Part shown: one piece after another, positions 24,534 to 37,235 of the stretch
Layout of the letters: each line of letters opens with the position of its first letter
Numbering within the stretch: the first letter of the stretch is position 1
Source: Vitrella brassicaformis
Taxonomy: Eukaryota > Sar > Vitrellaceae
NCBI GenBank assembly: GCA_001179505.1
Contig: CDMY01000086.1
Span: forward strand, 131,520 to 195,519
DNA: 64,000 nt
Direction of reading: 5' to 3'
Program-made: the position numbers and the translations under genes
The notes under the pieces: model-generated
Database searches by the model: none
The model's input: only the letters and a program-made list of their open reading frames with translations
Told to the model about the DNA's origin: nothing

Positions 24534-26503
24534 ATGGAAGTTCCCCCAATCGGTCTGCCTTCATTCGGTAAGCAGCATGCAGTGAAAGCTATTCGTTACT
24601 GCACTCCCCAAGCAGATCTGCCTCTTTTTTTTCGAGAAAGCGATCTGGCGCACAGTGGTCAAGCTCGCAAAAGATCCGCAAATCAGCCGAGGGCCCGCCC
24701 AGGGGCCTGGAGGGTGCCAGGTATGCGCACGCACGCCGGTTTGGTGCAGCAGTACGCTGCGTGGCCCTCCACAACCGTGCCTCCTCCACACTGGCGCAAT
24801 CACCTCCTGCCGCAGCCACCCACATTCCTCCCCCTTCAGCACCACCTCTACGACAGCATCGCCATCAACAGAAAGGCAACCCAGGAGAAGATCGAGGTGC
24901 GAGGCGCGCCATCTGCGCCAGTCGTGACCGTCACGGGCACCGAGCGCATCGGACTGCTGCTCGACATATCGCGGGTCTTGAGAGGTCAGCAGAGGACAGC
25001 AGGGAGGTCGACGGGAGGATCTTTTACGTGTGTCCCTCCTGTCTTGTCTGTTTTGAACCATCGGTCAGAGTGGGGTTATTCGGTCAAGAAGGCCAGGGTG
25101 GTGAGCAGTGTCAGCGAGACGGGCGTCAAGACCATCAAGGACACTTTCGAGTTGATAAACCTCGACTCGACAGCAGGGTTGGGCGATGGACTGTCGGATG
25201 GCGAGAGGCTGGCCAAGTTGGAGAGGGCTCTGCACGAGCGGGCATTCACGAGCGGGTCGAGCATGCAGGCGTGGGAGAGGCAGCAGGTCAACATGTACCA
25301 ATCGTCGCTGCTCACACCAGGTCAGCGGGCCAGGCAGCCAGACAGCCAGCCAGCCAGACAGGCAGGGAGGGAGGGAGGGAGGGACCACCGACACGATGGC
25401 GCTGATGCCATCCATGGGTTGTGTTCAGGTTCACGAGTGTATGAGGTGCGAGTAGAGGGCACCGACGCTCCCGGGCTGCTGCACGAGATTGTACAAACAT
25501 TCTTCACCCACGGTCAGTCAGTTACCCAGCGACCCAGCGGCCCACACCGCACACACCACTGATCATCTTATGTGATCTCGCCTCACACACGCAGGTTTTG
25601 CCATCATAGCGGCGCGAGTGACCTCTCTACCAAATGGCAAGATCCGCAACTCATTCCGGTCAGTGTACCATCCGACTGACAGTCAGGACAGACAGACAAA
25701 GGAAGAAGACAAACAGCCATGTATTCATCCGTCCATTAAGCCCTGTGTGTTGTCCGTCGCCTCGCCCTGCCTGCAGGTGCCGGCTGACGTACCTGTTTGA
25801 GAGACTGCTGGCCCATAGTGACGAGACGAGTGAGGCAGACCATCTACGGGCACTGCAGACGGCCCTTCAGTCTCTTCACCCCGACCACGCGACATATGCC
25901 CTGCCGGACACACCCCCACCAGATCTCAAGGTGACCCCTCCTTCCCCACCTGAGGGCCCCTGCTGTGAGTCGTCACCCGAGCACCAGCACCAGCTGCCGC
26001 CTCCCCCGCCGCAATCGCCCCAGGAGTCCATCAATGAGGCCGCTTCCCTCCCGCCATCCCTCAGTCTCCCGGACGGTCCCGACCACCGGCCCCGCCCGCG
26101 GAGCCGCAGCCTCGATGCGCACTGCACCTCTACCAGAGGGGCTGGCCCACACCACTACCCATCCCACGTGACATCGGCAGACAAGAGGCATCCGCCGACC
26201 ATATACGAGGAAAGGCCCACAGAGGCCACCACAGCGGGGGGCAGCAGCGAGGAGGGCCGGCAGGGGGACGTCACGGGGGTCGCGATGCGGTCATCCTTCA
26301 CTCTCAGGTCCCTCAGCCGTGTGCAGTTCTTCTCTCGCATCCGTCTGGGGGCCATGTGCAGCGCCGGGTTCGACAGAGGACACAAGAGGGGCCGGGGAAG
26401 CAGCAACAGTGACCAGCAGCGGCAGAACCAGTCAGGTCCTGACAGCTGCTTGAAGGTTAAGGTTTGGCCGACGTCTTTTCTTAGTCGCCTCACAATGAGA
26501 TGA
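24534..26503 (+). CDS. ACT-domain repeat protein
   Basis: Contains two ACT-like ligand-binding modules. The first is VVTVTGTERIGLLLDISRVL (about 24925-24980), joined by splicing to GYSVKKARVVSSV and KDTFELINLD (about 25075-25170). The second is YEVRVEGTDAPGLLHEIVQT (about 25440-25500), joined to FAIIAARVTSLPNGKIRNSF (about 25597-25660). The G-DxxGLL-I core is typical of ACR/GlnD-type ACT domains, which usually sense amino acids or other small metabolites. No attached enzyme domain was seen. The tail (about 25900-26480) is rich in Pro, Ser, His and Gln and looks disordered, ending with a stop at 26501-26503. The N-terminal part up to 24890 has no recognised domain, and an intron after 24720 is possible. 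The ligand cannot be inferred. Confidence 0.7.
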
Positions 26504-28262
26504 GGGCCTCCCTAGCGGGCTTCCTTGCCGACGGGGTGGGTGGGTGTCGGTTGGGTTGAGCCAGCAGGGAGGGGGAGGTCGGTGGACGGGGGGATCGATG
26601 GTTGTTTCTATACGTGTGTGTGCAGCTAGCTGGCTGGGTGAAAGCGGTGCGCGCACGCACATGGGTATGATATGTCTCTCTTGGATGCTGAGAGGGCCGC
26701 TGCGTCCACATGCATTTGCTGTGGGTCGTATTTTTCTCTCACGAATGAGATATGTATGAGTGAGGTGTTGCATGCATGAATGGGTGTGGTGTTTTCGTAC
26801 CTATCCACTCGAGCGAGAGGCGCTTGTACATAGGCAAGCAATGGCGCCGGAGGGCAGACAGACAGACAGACATGAGGCACGTGCCTGCCTGGCTGAGCAC
26901 AGAACAGAGAAGACAGATCATGCTGGACAGCCAGGTAGCCATCCATCCATCCATCCATCCATTGATCCGTGCATCCATCTCTAACCTTTTTCGTCTCCAG
27001 CCTCATGCACACGCGGGGGTGCGGTGCGATCCGTCCTCCACTATGTATGTACATATGAAGCTCTTCTGCCTGACCGGCTGACTGAGTGAGTGAGTGTTGT
27101 GTTGTTGTGTGAATGTACCTACCTGGCAGGGTGCGCTGTGCTGTCTGCTGTCGTGTGCCGTTCCCGGCCTGGTTTTGGTCCGTCAGGGCGTTTTCGAATC
27201 GCACATGTGCCCCTTGTTTTCCAATGCTGGCTGGACGGGCCAAACCAGACCGAGCACAGACAGCAGACAGACACACGGGCCGGGAAGGAAATGGGTGTTC
27301 CAGTTGGTCGCGAGTGAGGTTGTTGGATGTGTGATCGACTGACTGACTCGCTAGGGCGTTAAACGCTGTCATTTTTCTTCCCATGTCTCTTTCGGAGACA
27401 TGGACGGCAAATTTTCCGAGGGGCTGACCCGGTCTTGCCTGGGGGGGTGGGGGGGGGGNNNNNNNNNNNNNNNNNNNNNNNNNNNNNNNNNNNNNNNNNN
27501 NNNNNNNNNNNNNNNNNNNNNNNNNNNNNNNNNNNNNNNNNNNNNNNNNNNNNNNNNNNNNNNNNNNNNNNNNNNNNNNNNNNNNNNNNNNNNNNNNNNN
27601 NNNNNNNNNNNNNNNNNNNNNNNNNNNNNNNNNNNNNNNNNNNNNNNNNNNNNNNNNNNNNNNNNNNNNNNNNNNNNNNNNNNNNNNNNNNNNNNNNNNN
27701 NNNNNNNNNNNNNNNNNNNNNNNNNNNNNNNNNNNNNNNNNNNNNNNNNNNNNNNNNNGGGGGGGGGGGTGCGAGAGAGGTGTGGGTGCTGATGAATGGC
27801 TGGATGGATGGAAAGCATGGCTTCATTCACGCTGGATGTATGTGTGTACGTATGCGTGGTGGCCGTGCGTGTGCAATGTGACTCGCTATCGTCATGCATG
27901 TGGAGGGGAGTCTTGAGCGTGTCTGTGTGCTTCAGCCACTCGTGTAGAGACAGACACCGAAGCCGGCTGACTTGTGGCAGAGTGAATGAATGCGCCAAAC
28001 ATGACGTTTGAGGTACCACCTCTCGCGATAGGATTGTGTACACCGCTGCATTCGCGCCATGAGATGGCTGGTTGGTTGGTTGGTAGCGCCGGAAACGCAA
28101 CCCGACATCTTCTCTATCTATAGCACACACCAAACAGGCAACGTGCACACGTAGAGTGCCTCCACAAGGCATACGCCAAAAGAATGGGAGAAATCTTGCG
28201 AGCTAAATCTCACCTGCGAGGGTCCTTCCGGACGGAAGAGGACCAAAACTACGTCCCTCGCC
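26504..28262. other. Long spacer containing the assembly gap
   Basis: About 1.7 kb without a convincing gene. Open frames here are low in complexity and match tracts of CATCC (26940-26965), CAGACAGA (26860-26872) and GTGTG. The only strong feature is the N gap. A promoter for the IQ-motif gene should lie near the right end. Confidence 0.5.
27459..27758. other. Assembly gap (300 N) flanked by G runs
   Basis: Exactly 300 N bases. The left flank is a run of G broken by one T and the right flank is a pure G run. The round length suggests a placeholder, and the G runs suggest that assembly stopped at a homopolymer or G-rich repeat. Confidence 0.98.
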
Positions 28263-29283
28263 ATGTCTGAAGAGCGTGAGGCTGCTGCAGTGAAGCTACA
28301 GTGCTTCTTCAGGGCCCTTCTTGCAAAGAAGGTCTACTTGGACCTCTTGTTGCGCAAAATGGAGGCTGAGGCTGCCCAGCAGCGAGAAATAGACCGGCTG
28401 AGGGACGAGCAGAGTACGAGAACACACAGCAAACTGGAACAAGCGGACGTGTGTTTGTGTGTGTGTGTGTGTGGTATTCTAGGCAAGGCATTGATACAGG
28501 CCCAAGAGGCAAAGCAGGCCATCGACGAGAAACTCGCCATCCGAAGGAACCTCAACATTTTGGTCAGTGAGCCTCAGTTACGAATTGGGGACCAGGAGAG
28601 TGACGGCAGTCAGTCTGTCTTGTGTCTTCTTGCTCAGCGCACCCATTCTGCGACATTCATCCAGCGTGCCTATCGTGACTACCGTCGTCGCCGCCACCGC
28701 CGCCATCAGCAGAGGCGCCGGCTGCCAACGCACACTCTCGCGGGCCCGCCTCCCACCACAGCCGAGGAGCAGCCCGCATCGCCCCTTCCCACAGCCACGC
28801 CCCACACACGTCACAGCGGTAGTGACCTGTGGCAGGATGTCGAGCTCACAGACGAGCAGAGTGGCGGCACTGGGGCTGGCCGCCACGAGCCAACCACCAC
28901 CAGCACCACAGGCGGCAGCAGCATTAGGCAGCGCCAGCCTGTCCGGCCATCATCCTCACCGGCAAGGGCTGTGGGTTTGTCCCGTGACGATGTGGGGCTG
29001 ACGCGAGAAGCACTGCAGGAGCTGCCACAAGAGACTCTGAGAGAAAAGGCTGCCGACATCCAGGTACGTGCTTCGGGCAGGCAGGCAGACTGACTGACTG
29101 ACACGCACTGCACACACCAACTGTCCGTGTGTGTGTCTGCAGCTTGAGACCATAATGAGGGCGCGGGAGCTGGCGTGTGAGTTTGAAGAGAGGTCTGAGC
29201 TCATGTGCGAGAACAGCACACTCCGCCAACACATACAAAACACTATCAACCACTTGCGGGACAGACGGGCGTCCGCCATCTGA
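28263..29283 (+). CDS. IQ-motif and coiled-coil protein
   Basis: Small protein, with an ATG at 28263 (MSEEREAAAVKLQCFFRALL). The first segment, KLQCFFRALLAKKVY, fits an IQ-like calmodulin-binding motif. A second, FIQRAYRDYRRRRHRR (about 28655-28700), is a clearer IQ motif in a strongly basic stretch. Helical heptad-like segments (LLRKMEAEAAQQREIDRLRDE; later EFEERSELMCENSTLRQHI near 29200) suggest coiled coils. A Thr/Pro/Ser-rich middle (about 28720-28990) is probably disordered. Introns lie at about 28415-28480, 28564-28637 (cag at its 3' end) and 29065-29141. The stop is TGA at 29281-29283. Calmodulin or centrin binding and a cytoskeletal role are possible but unproven; no family name can be given. 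Confidence 0.65.
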
Positions 29284-29721
29284 TCCACTGATTGATTTAT
29301 TGACTGCGCTTTGGTTGCTTCATCGGTCATCCGGCTGGGGTGGGGTGGGGTGGGGATGGGATGCATGTGCATGCTCGTGTGCATCCGTGTTGATAGACAG
29401 ACAGACTCACTTCCTTTGTGAGCCCCACTGCAGACTTCGTAAACTGGTCGATGCGAGCTTTGGCAAAGGAAATAGCAAGAGATGCCGTCGATGGACAGAG
29501 CCGAGACTGCAATAGATGACTTGGATGACCGAGGCCAGTCGTATCTCAAAGCCTCAAGCGACGAACGTACAAGTCAAGAGGGCGGCAACTGCCGTAAGCA
29601 GAGAATGAGATCTCGGACCGCAGCAGCTTCCCAAGGGCCAAGAAACGACCACACCGCTGCCAATCGAGATGCCTATGACGATGGCAGCAGCAACAAGTGG
29701 CGTGTGCCTCGGCCGCGTTAT
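29284..29721. other. Spacer upstream of TM9SF gene
   Basis: The stretch contains a GGGGT tandem tract (29335-29356) and CAGA repeats. The reading frame of the TM9SF gene is open from an upstream ATG at 29482, adding 80 polar residues before the signal peptide. That frame may be coding or 5' leader. Confidence 0.4.
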
Positions 29722-32700
29722 ATGATGATGTGTGTGGTGATGTTGGTGAGCTGGGTGTGGCCGCGGGTGGCGTGTGGGAGCGACGGGAGCGATGAGGGCG
29801 GCGGCGGGAGCAGGAGTCAGCACCTGCATGTGTACGACCCCAACGAGGTGGTGACTGTGTGGACCGACAAGATGGGCCCCTACCACAACCCTCACGAGAC
29901 CTACCCCTACGAAAACCTCCCCATCTGCGAACTGCAGGACGCTGGTGGCATCAGAAAAGAGCCTACAATCGGTACACATACACATACACACACACACAGG
30001 CAGACAGATCGACCGACTGACTGACCGAGATGTGTGTCCATGTGTTTATTCATTGGCCAGGTGAGGCGCTCGAGGGCCACAACTTCATCAGCTCGCCGAG
30101 AATCAACATCAAATTCTCAGGTAGGCTGCCCAGCTTCATTCACTCACCGACTCACTGTCTGCCTCGGTTGTGTGTTGGTCCATCCATCGATGCGTCCGTC
30201 GGTCAGTTGGTCAGCCCAGCACTGACGTGTGCTCCATGAAGCTCAACGAAGAACAGGCAGAGGAGCTGGCAAGTGAACACATTCGACACATCCAGACAAA
30301 CAGGCTGGCAGGGCAGGGTGCCTTACTGTTTGTTGTGTGTGTCGTATAGGTCCGCATGGTGGAGGAGAACTACTGGTACCAGATATACATCGACGACCTG
30401 CCGAACTGGGGCTTCCTCGGAGGTAGGTCAACAACAACGCGGGAGCACAGCTTCCCGCCTGTTGGTTGAGTGCGTGTGTCCTTCCTGCCTGCCTGCCTCC
30501 GTTGGTTGGTTCAGAGATGGTTGAGCCCGATGAGGGCAAGGAGGGTGCGGATGAGAAGGATGACGATGAGGGGGCTGCCCCCAGTGTGCCTTCCATATTC
30601 ACTCACAGGGAATTCGTCATCTACAGAAACGGACCACAGGTGGGTGGGTGCCGCAGACCAGACCCCCACCAGCATCTCATCGCATCCATGGAGGAAGGAA
30701 GGGGTCATTCATATGTGTATCGATCGTATCGTTTGTCCATATATCGGACAGATCATATCAGTGGACATGGAGCCGTCCGATCTGGTGCCCATCAAGGCCG
30801 GTGCGGAGCTCAAGTTCACCTACTCGGTCGAGTGGCACGAGACAGACGTACCCTTCAAAAACAGATTCGAGAAGTACCTGGAATTCTCCTTCTTCGAACA
30901 CAAAGTTTGCCACGGCCTAGCACACACGTGTACCCAGGCAGTCAGGCAGCACATGGATGGCATATCGCTTGTTGTGGGTTCATTCAGGTTCACTGGTTCA
31001 GCATAGTCAACAGTTTCATGCTGTGTCTGTTCCTCTGCGCCATCGTGTCGGTCATTCTGGCACGAGTACTTCGCAGAGACTTCGCAAAGTGATCTAGCCC
31101 AAATACGCAGCCAGACAGCTCCCTCACAAAGACGCTGATGTGCTCTCTGTCTGTGTGTGTGTTGTAGGTATGCAGCGTCAGAGGCTGACGAGCTTGAGAG
31201 CATGGACAGGGCAGACGAGAGCGGGTGGAAGCAGGTCCACGGGGATGTCTTCAGGAAACCCTCACACCTACTCACCTTCTCAGTACACATCCACACACAC
31301 ACACACATAATGGGGCCTGGACGATTGGTGGGTGTATGTGCTTTAATTGCTGTGCCCTGCCGTGTGTGTGCGTGTGTGTAGGTGTTGTACAGCAGCGGCT
31401 GCCACTTGATGACCATGATAGTGGGTGTGATCCTGCTGGCCATCGCCAACTCATACTACACGAGGGCGGGGTCCTCATCCTCGGCAGCCGTGCTTGTCTA
31501 TATCGTCACACAGTCGGTCGGCGGATACGCTGGGGGATACACATTCAAGTCAGTGCGACAGACGCAGCAGCTCGAATATATGTCATTCATGTCATGAGGC
31601 GTGTGTGACATTGATTGCTTCAGGTTGTATGGCGGGAAGGGCTGGAAGAAGGCCATGTTCGCGCAGGTGCTCTTCATACCTTCAGGTGAATGCCCGTCTG
31701 GCTACTGACACAGATAAGAGACACGAGGCGACCTGCGTGGCGTGTGTGTTGTGTGTGTCCCGCCAGTCGTGTTGGTGATATTCGCCTTCCTCAACACCAC
31801 CGCCCTCGTATACACATCCAGCATGGCCGTACCTGCAAAAAACATCGCAACGGGTACACACACAGACAGACAGACATCCTGCCATGGGTTTTGTGCTCAC
31901 CGCGGATACATCCATTCTGTGCTGTACGGATGGATTGGATGCCTCGGTGCAGTGGTACTGTTGTTTCTGGTGCTGTGCATCCCTCTGCACACGGTGGGCA
32001 CTCTGTTGGGCCGCCGGCACGCCAGCAAGGCGGCTTTCCCGTGCCGCATACACCACCTGAAGCGACCCATACCACCCAAACACTGGGCATTCCTGTGCGT
32101 GACGTGACAATGACACTAACATACCCACATGCACACACAGAGTCCTCGATACATCCGTTATTGTGTGTGGATTCATTGCGTTTCGTTCCAGGCCGTGCAT
32201 GATCAGTGGTGCTGGTCTGATCCCATTCGGATGTGTATTTATCGAGGTACCTCCACACACACACACATATACACATACATATACATATACACACATGGCT
32301 GCACCATCCTGTCTGCAGATGTATTTCCTGTTCTCGTCTTTCTGGGGCTACAAGTTCTACTATGTACGCTCACACGCACGCAGCACACAGACACACATCG
32401 CACCTGTGTGTACATGTTCGGTTGTGTGTGTAGGTGTACGGCTTTATGCTGGCGATACTGCTGCTCTTCAGCTGTGTGCTGGTAGGTGGGCCGTTTGCTG
32501 CACCGCCAGGCTGGCAAGACAGACAGACACATGAGGATGGCCTTTGTGTGGTGTGTGTGCAGGTGTGTGTGAGCATAACGTCTGTGTACATCCTCCTGAA
32601 TGCGGAGGACTACAGATGGGCTTGGTAGGTCGACACAGTGACTGATATGGGGCGGGAGGGACAACACCAGCACACAGGCGAGACACGCCGGCGTGCTGGC

Positions 32701-33162
32701 CGGTTTGTTGTTTGTTTCAGGGTGTCGTTTCTGTCGTGTGCGTCTACCGGCGTGTATGTGTTCCTCTACTCTATCTACTACTACCACAACTCAACCAAAA
32801 TGAGAGGTACACACACAGACACACACACGCCGAGCTCCAGCATCGGAACTCCACAAACACACGTGTCTGGTTTCTCTCTGTGGTGTCTTCCTCCGTCCCT
32901 CGCTCCCTCTGTCCATCTGTCTGTCAGGTTTTCTACAGTTCATGTATTACTTTGGGTCGACGGCGTTTTTCTGCTTCTGCCTGTCCCTGTTCTGCGGATC
33001 ACTCGGATACCTCGGGTGAGTACAGTACGGGGGCAATCCAATGCATTCGATACCTGAAGGCAGGGCCGCGCGTGTGTGAATGGTTTGTGTGTGTGTTGTC
33101 TGGTGACTGACAGGGCCTTCCGATTCGTTTCGCTCATCTACAAGAACATCAAGGCCGAGTGA
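29722..33162 (+). CDS. TM9SF nonaspanin (EMP70 family)
   Basis: Nine-membrane-segment protein of the Golgi/endosome system, known in other eukaryotes for sorting membrane proteins. The start at 29722 gives a hydrophobic signal (MMMCVVMLVSWVWPRVACG). An in-frame ATG at 29482 would bury it behind 80 polar residues. The luminal domain shows the family motif KMGPYHNPHETYPYENLPIC (about 29868-29935), then YWYQIYIDDLPNWGFLGE and THREFVIYRNGPQ. Membrane helices start at about 31005 (HWFSIVNSFMLCLFLCAIV) and continue through GCHLMTMIVGVILLAIA, TQSVGGYAGGYTFK, HTVGTLLG, WGYKFYYVYGFMLAILLLF and the last segment GSTAFFCFCLSLFCGSLGYLG. The C-terminus is LIYKNIKAE. Final KAE fits the KxD/E Golgi-retention signal described for plant TM9SF proteins. 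Many short introns carry CA/CAGA tracts. Overall it is closest in style to TM9SF2/3/4, but the subtype is not certain. Confidence 0.93.
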
Positions 33163-33725
33163 GGGAGTGAGGAATGTGGCCGGGCAGCCGGCCATCGATG
33201 GGGGGAGAAAGGACACAGCCGTTGAGGTGGATAGAGGCGGTACGGGACCGTCTGCCGACCCGCGATGGACGATGGCCGCGGCGCAATTCAGGGTATGTAG
33301 ACGGGTGTGTGGTGCAAGGACGCAATTAAATGCGTATGTATGTGAGGGACACTCTTATGCACACATACGTGTTCTCACACTGCATGTTCAATTCATGATA
33401 TGGTCGTCCCCTTGACCAGCCAACCAAACCGTGTCACACCAGACAGACAGACAAACAGACCCCAAATATCCATCCATCCATCTGTACGTGTGGCTTGTCT
33501 GACGTGTCGGCACACAGACAGGCGTGATGCATGGCAGCAAACAGTCGGCAGAATATAAAATGTAGGCAACGATTAGTTAGCCAGCGAAATCGCAGGCAGG
33601 CAGTCGGCCTTCGACAACCAGCTCTCTTCAACTCCACCACGCTAGGCAGTCACATCCATCCACCAACTCATATGTGCGTGTGTGTATGTGTTGTGTGGGT
33701 GTGTGTTGGCGGGCACCGCACCCAC
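33163..33725. other. Convergent 3' spacer
   Basis: Lies between the ends of the TM9SF gene and the USP gene. It holds CAGA and CATC tracts (33440-33482) and TG-rich sequence near 33672-33710. No gene was seen. Confidence 0.4.
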
Positions 33726-36700
33726 TCAGCGGCGCCGCCGGTGGTTGGCAGAACGGGTATCCGTTGTACTTCCGGATGGATGGATCTTGACCATGAACGT
33801 CGATCGCTCACTTTGGATTTGTTTGGATTCAACTTCGATGTCATGGTATTCCAACGTCTCTTGGCCATCACTTGAGCTCTCAGCGCTGTCTTCGGGCTCC
33901 TGGAGCAGGGATACGCGCATATACAGTCATGGAGTCGATTGTTTGTTTCACCGGCGAATATACCTGTGTCGTGGCTGTGGGGTGGGGTGGGCTGGCGGCT
34001 TAGGCTTGGTCGCCGTCGACCTGGCCGCCTTCCTCTCCAGCTCAGCGGTGCTTGGGGGCGGGGGCGGGCGGTGGACAGGGATTCGCGACCGGTGTGGTGG
34101 TCTTGGGGTTGGAGCGACTGCTGGCGGCTGGCGGCAGGGTGCCTGGTGTCCGCTCTCCCACCGAGAACAGGGCGCGCCGCTGGAATCGTCATCGGACTGG
34201 TCGTTGGCAGCGGACAGGTCCTCGCCGAGGTTACGCAAGAGCACCCGCAATTCGCCCTCCACCTGCAAACACACACACACACACACACACATGCTCTGGA
34301 TGGAGGATGGGTGGATGGATTGTCTGGCTGATAGATGCATGCATACAGACATACATCAGTGTGTGTGCTGTCGTGTCAGTCTTGCTTTAAACGGCCCTGC
34401 TCCAGTCGTAGGCAGCGTTCATGATGCACATGAGCTCCACGGGCGCGGCGCGTCAAGGGACGTGAAGCGCTTGACGAGAGCACTCATCGCACACCACATG
34501 TCCCTGCCAGTGTCCATGAGACACGGACCCTACACAATGAGAGACACACATACACACATGGGCAGTGTGTGTGTATGTATGCGTGTCTGTCTGTCCGACT
34601 TACGTCTGTTCCCTTGTCATCCACCTGCAGCGCCCGAGTCCTTCCCTCTTGTGTATGCGGGTCCCTCTTGTCTATGCGATGACATGGGAACGGGAGCAGG
34701 CAAAGGCTGAACAGGGAGGGAGGGAGGGAGGGAGGCAGCCACACATTATCACTGGTCGATCGTATCGAGTCATCTGAGATGGCTTACATCCTCTCCGAGG
34801 CTGCTATCGAATCCGCCCCTTGAACGCACAGCAGCACCAACCATCGACGCACGCAAGTACAGCGTGTAAGTTCTCTCTTCCACACGGTGCCAGGCGGCGC
34901 TTAGCAGATCTCTCGGTCTCTCGGTGGCCGCCGAAGCGGCCAATTATGCGTAGACAGATAGACGAAAGATGAGAGACATGAGCACATTCATGATTACCTC
35001 CTTCGTGTCTGTCTCACTTACGTACCTGTGGGGCCGCCGGGGCGTCAATGCGGTCTATGTGCAGCGCCCGGGAGTTGAGTATAATGGGCCAAGAGATATA
35101 GAATGTAGACAGCCATCGGTCTGCACCACGCGCCACCTCTGCATTCAGTCTACCCGTACGGCAGAGAGAACGTTGAGGACACAGGAAGAACAACGAACAT
35201 TCATCCTGACACCCTGCTGCTCTCTTACCATTTCTGGCTCCGAATCTGTCTTTCTTGCTCAGGAGCTGGGCGTCCTTCTTGCTCAGGTCGGTCACATACT
35301 GCAAGCAACAAACAGACACATGTATGTATGTGTAATGTGAGTGTTCCGCCCGCATGTCTACCTGCCCGCGTACTCCCAGATCGGCCATGATGCCGGACTC
35401 CTGGGAGTTCGAGTGGTCGGGTACTTTCAGTTGCTCTATGGCCGGCCAATGGATGGCGAGTATGGCACCGATGACGTCGTCCTCGCTCCTGGTCGTCCTT
35501 GAGATGCCCTTCGAGAGCCTCCAGCTGCTCCAAGAGGACCAACTCAACCTGCGGACCACACACATATATAGACAGACAGACAGACAGACAGAAACAGGTG
35601 CATGTACACCCTCGCGCACATGGCGCGTGCCGTGCCGTGCCGCTCCTGCGCACCGTTGCGATCACCCCGAGTTGCTTGAACGACTCCGTGCCCTCCTGCT
35701 TGGATGAGGTAGCGGCGCACGCACTTGGAGAGGATGCCGAGCTCGTTTGCCAGCCCCTTGAATCGAGTCGGCGGCCGCGCCCCCAATGTTCACCTCCTTC
35801 TTTGTGCGATTGGGTGCATAGCATTTCCCGAAAGCCCTCTCGTCCTCGTTGTCTGTGCTTTCCTCGTTGTCGGTGATGGCTGTCTCGTTGCCCGCTGTCA
35901 TCGCACTGTCTGGCGGCGCACAGCCTACACACATTGACAGCGGTCATGTGTATTCGTGTGCATGTGTGTGTGTGCCTGTGCGGTTGGATGCCTACCTGGC
36001 ATACGTATTGAGCGTTTCTCGACGATCGTGCTGGGGACGTCATTGGCTTTGTAGAACAGTATGTATGCGTTTGGTCCTGGTAGAAGTGAGCACACCCCAG
36101 GCAGAACAATTAGCTTATTATATGTGCACGGGTGTATAGATCAGCACTTGTTTAGTTCTCTCTGACCTTGCAGGGCGTCTGGGTTGATGGCATGTTCGAT
36201 CTCCTCGTCGTTGAAATCCACCCACGTCGGATGGCCGCCCAAGGCTCTCTTGGCTTGTCTGTGGTGGTCATACAGACAGAGGAGGGATACAGAGACATGG
36301 ATGATGAACACTGCCGTTTTATGTTGCCGCTTATTGTCGCTTACGCTGTGTAGTGTCCTTCGTCCAGGGTGCCCTCCTGACTGGTCACTGCGTAGAGCTC
36401 GTAGACGCGGGCAGTGGTGGGGTCCTCTGTATGCATGACACACAACACCAGAGAGATCCATGAGTGTGTGATGCGATGCCCCTCATGTCATGCAGGCACA
36501 TACCGGATGCATCACACACGCCTGGGATGTCGCGCACACACAGGCCCTCCGAGGCGTCAAACGTGACGAAAGTGTCCAGCCGGTCGGACAGGCCTTCTCG
36601 CCGCTGGAAGCAATTAAGCGTCAGGATGAGGACCTCTGGCAGGCGCATGATGACTTTGCTGCCCCTGGCGTTGACGTGCCGCTGGCACGTGGGGCAGAAC

Positions 36701-37220
36701 CACTGACCGATGGGCTGATAAGAACGTCAGACAACACACATGGTAAGAACTTGATGCGTTGTTGTCTTGTTGGTCGCTCGCTTACCCTCTCGGCGCAGTA
36801 CTGTTCGAGCAGCTTCTTCACGCCGATTTCCTCTGTGTCGTCGGGCAGCGTCAGTGCGATACTCAGAAACTTCTCGAAATTGCGGGATACTGACCGACCG
36901 ACCGACAGATGAGTACAAGCACATGTCCATGTACGGTTGGCTTGGTCCACTCACCGTGTGGGCAGTGGGTGCACTGCATGATGCTCATGATCTGGCCCGC
37001 GACCGTGTCGAATATGAGTGAGTCCCCTCTCGCTGGACGCCAGAAAACGCACAGACAGGACACAGACAGACAGATGGCATGAATCGACGGCGCCGATGAA
37101 ACGGTTCGTCTCCTGAAGGCATATGGAAGAAAGAAAGAAACCGTCTAAGGTGTGCCGTATTGACACTCCACGCGCCCGAGGAAGTCCCCTGCATCCTCCT
37201 GCTAACGAGACAGACGACGC
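33726..37220 (-). CDS. Ubiquitin-specific protease (USP/UCH) domain region
   Basis: Deubiquitinase-type peptidase C19 domain. Reading down the minus strand: QEDAGDFLG (about 37190-37205, like the QQDAHEF box), SLIFDTVAGQIMSIMQCTHC (about 36965-37020), QPIGQWFCPTCQRHV (about 36690), RLPEVLILTLNCFQRREG (about 36610), the His box EGTLDEGHYTAYAKR (about 36355 joined to 36255), WVDFNDEEI (36220) and the closing PNAYILFYKAN (about 36050). CTHC and CPTC probably form the usual zinc site. His and Asp of the triad are visible, but no Cys box of the GNTCYMN type was found upstream. After the domain comes a long polar tail with an acidic stretch and KKDAQLLSKKD, then a Pro-rich and Ser/Glu-rich end stopping at 33726. 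The gene is probably continuous with the kinase-like exons just upstream. Confidence 0.8.
35568..35591. repeat. GACA tetranucleotide repeat
   Basis: Six tandem ACAG-type units within an intron of the USP gene. The same motif is scattered across the window in introns and spacers, for example near 470-490, 1250-1265, 58230-58258 and 63093-63112. Confidence 0.85.
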
Positions 37221-37235
37221 AGATCAATCGATCAA

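Noticed and set aside
26626-27384. Long minus-strand open frame of about 250 codons
   Set aside because: It reads across CATCC, CAGA and GT tracts, has no domain or codon texture, and frames on the opposite strand are equally open.
27400-27881. Frames running through the N gap
   Set aside because: Translation of N bases is meaningless; these are artefacts of the gap.
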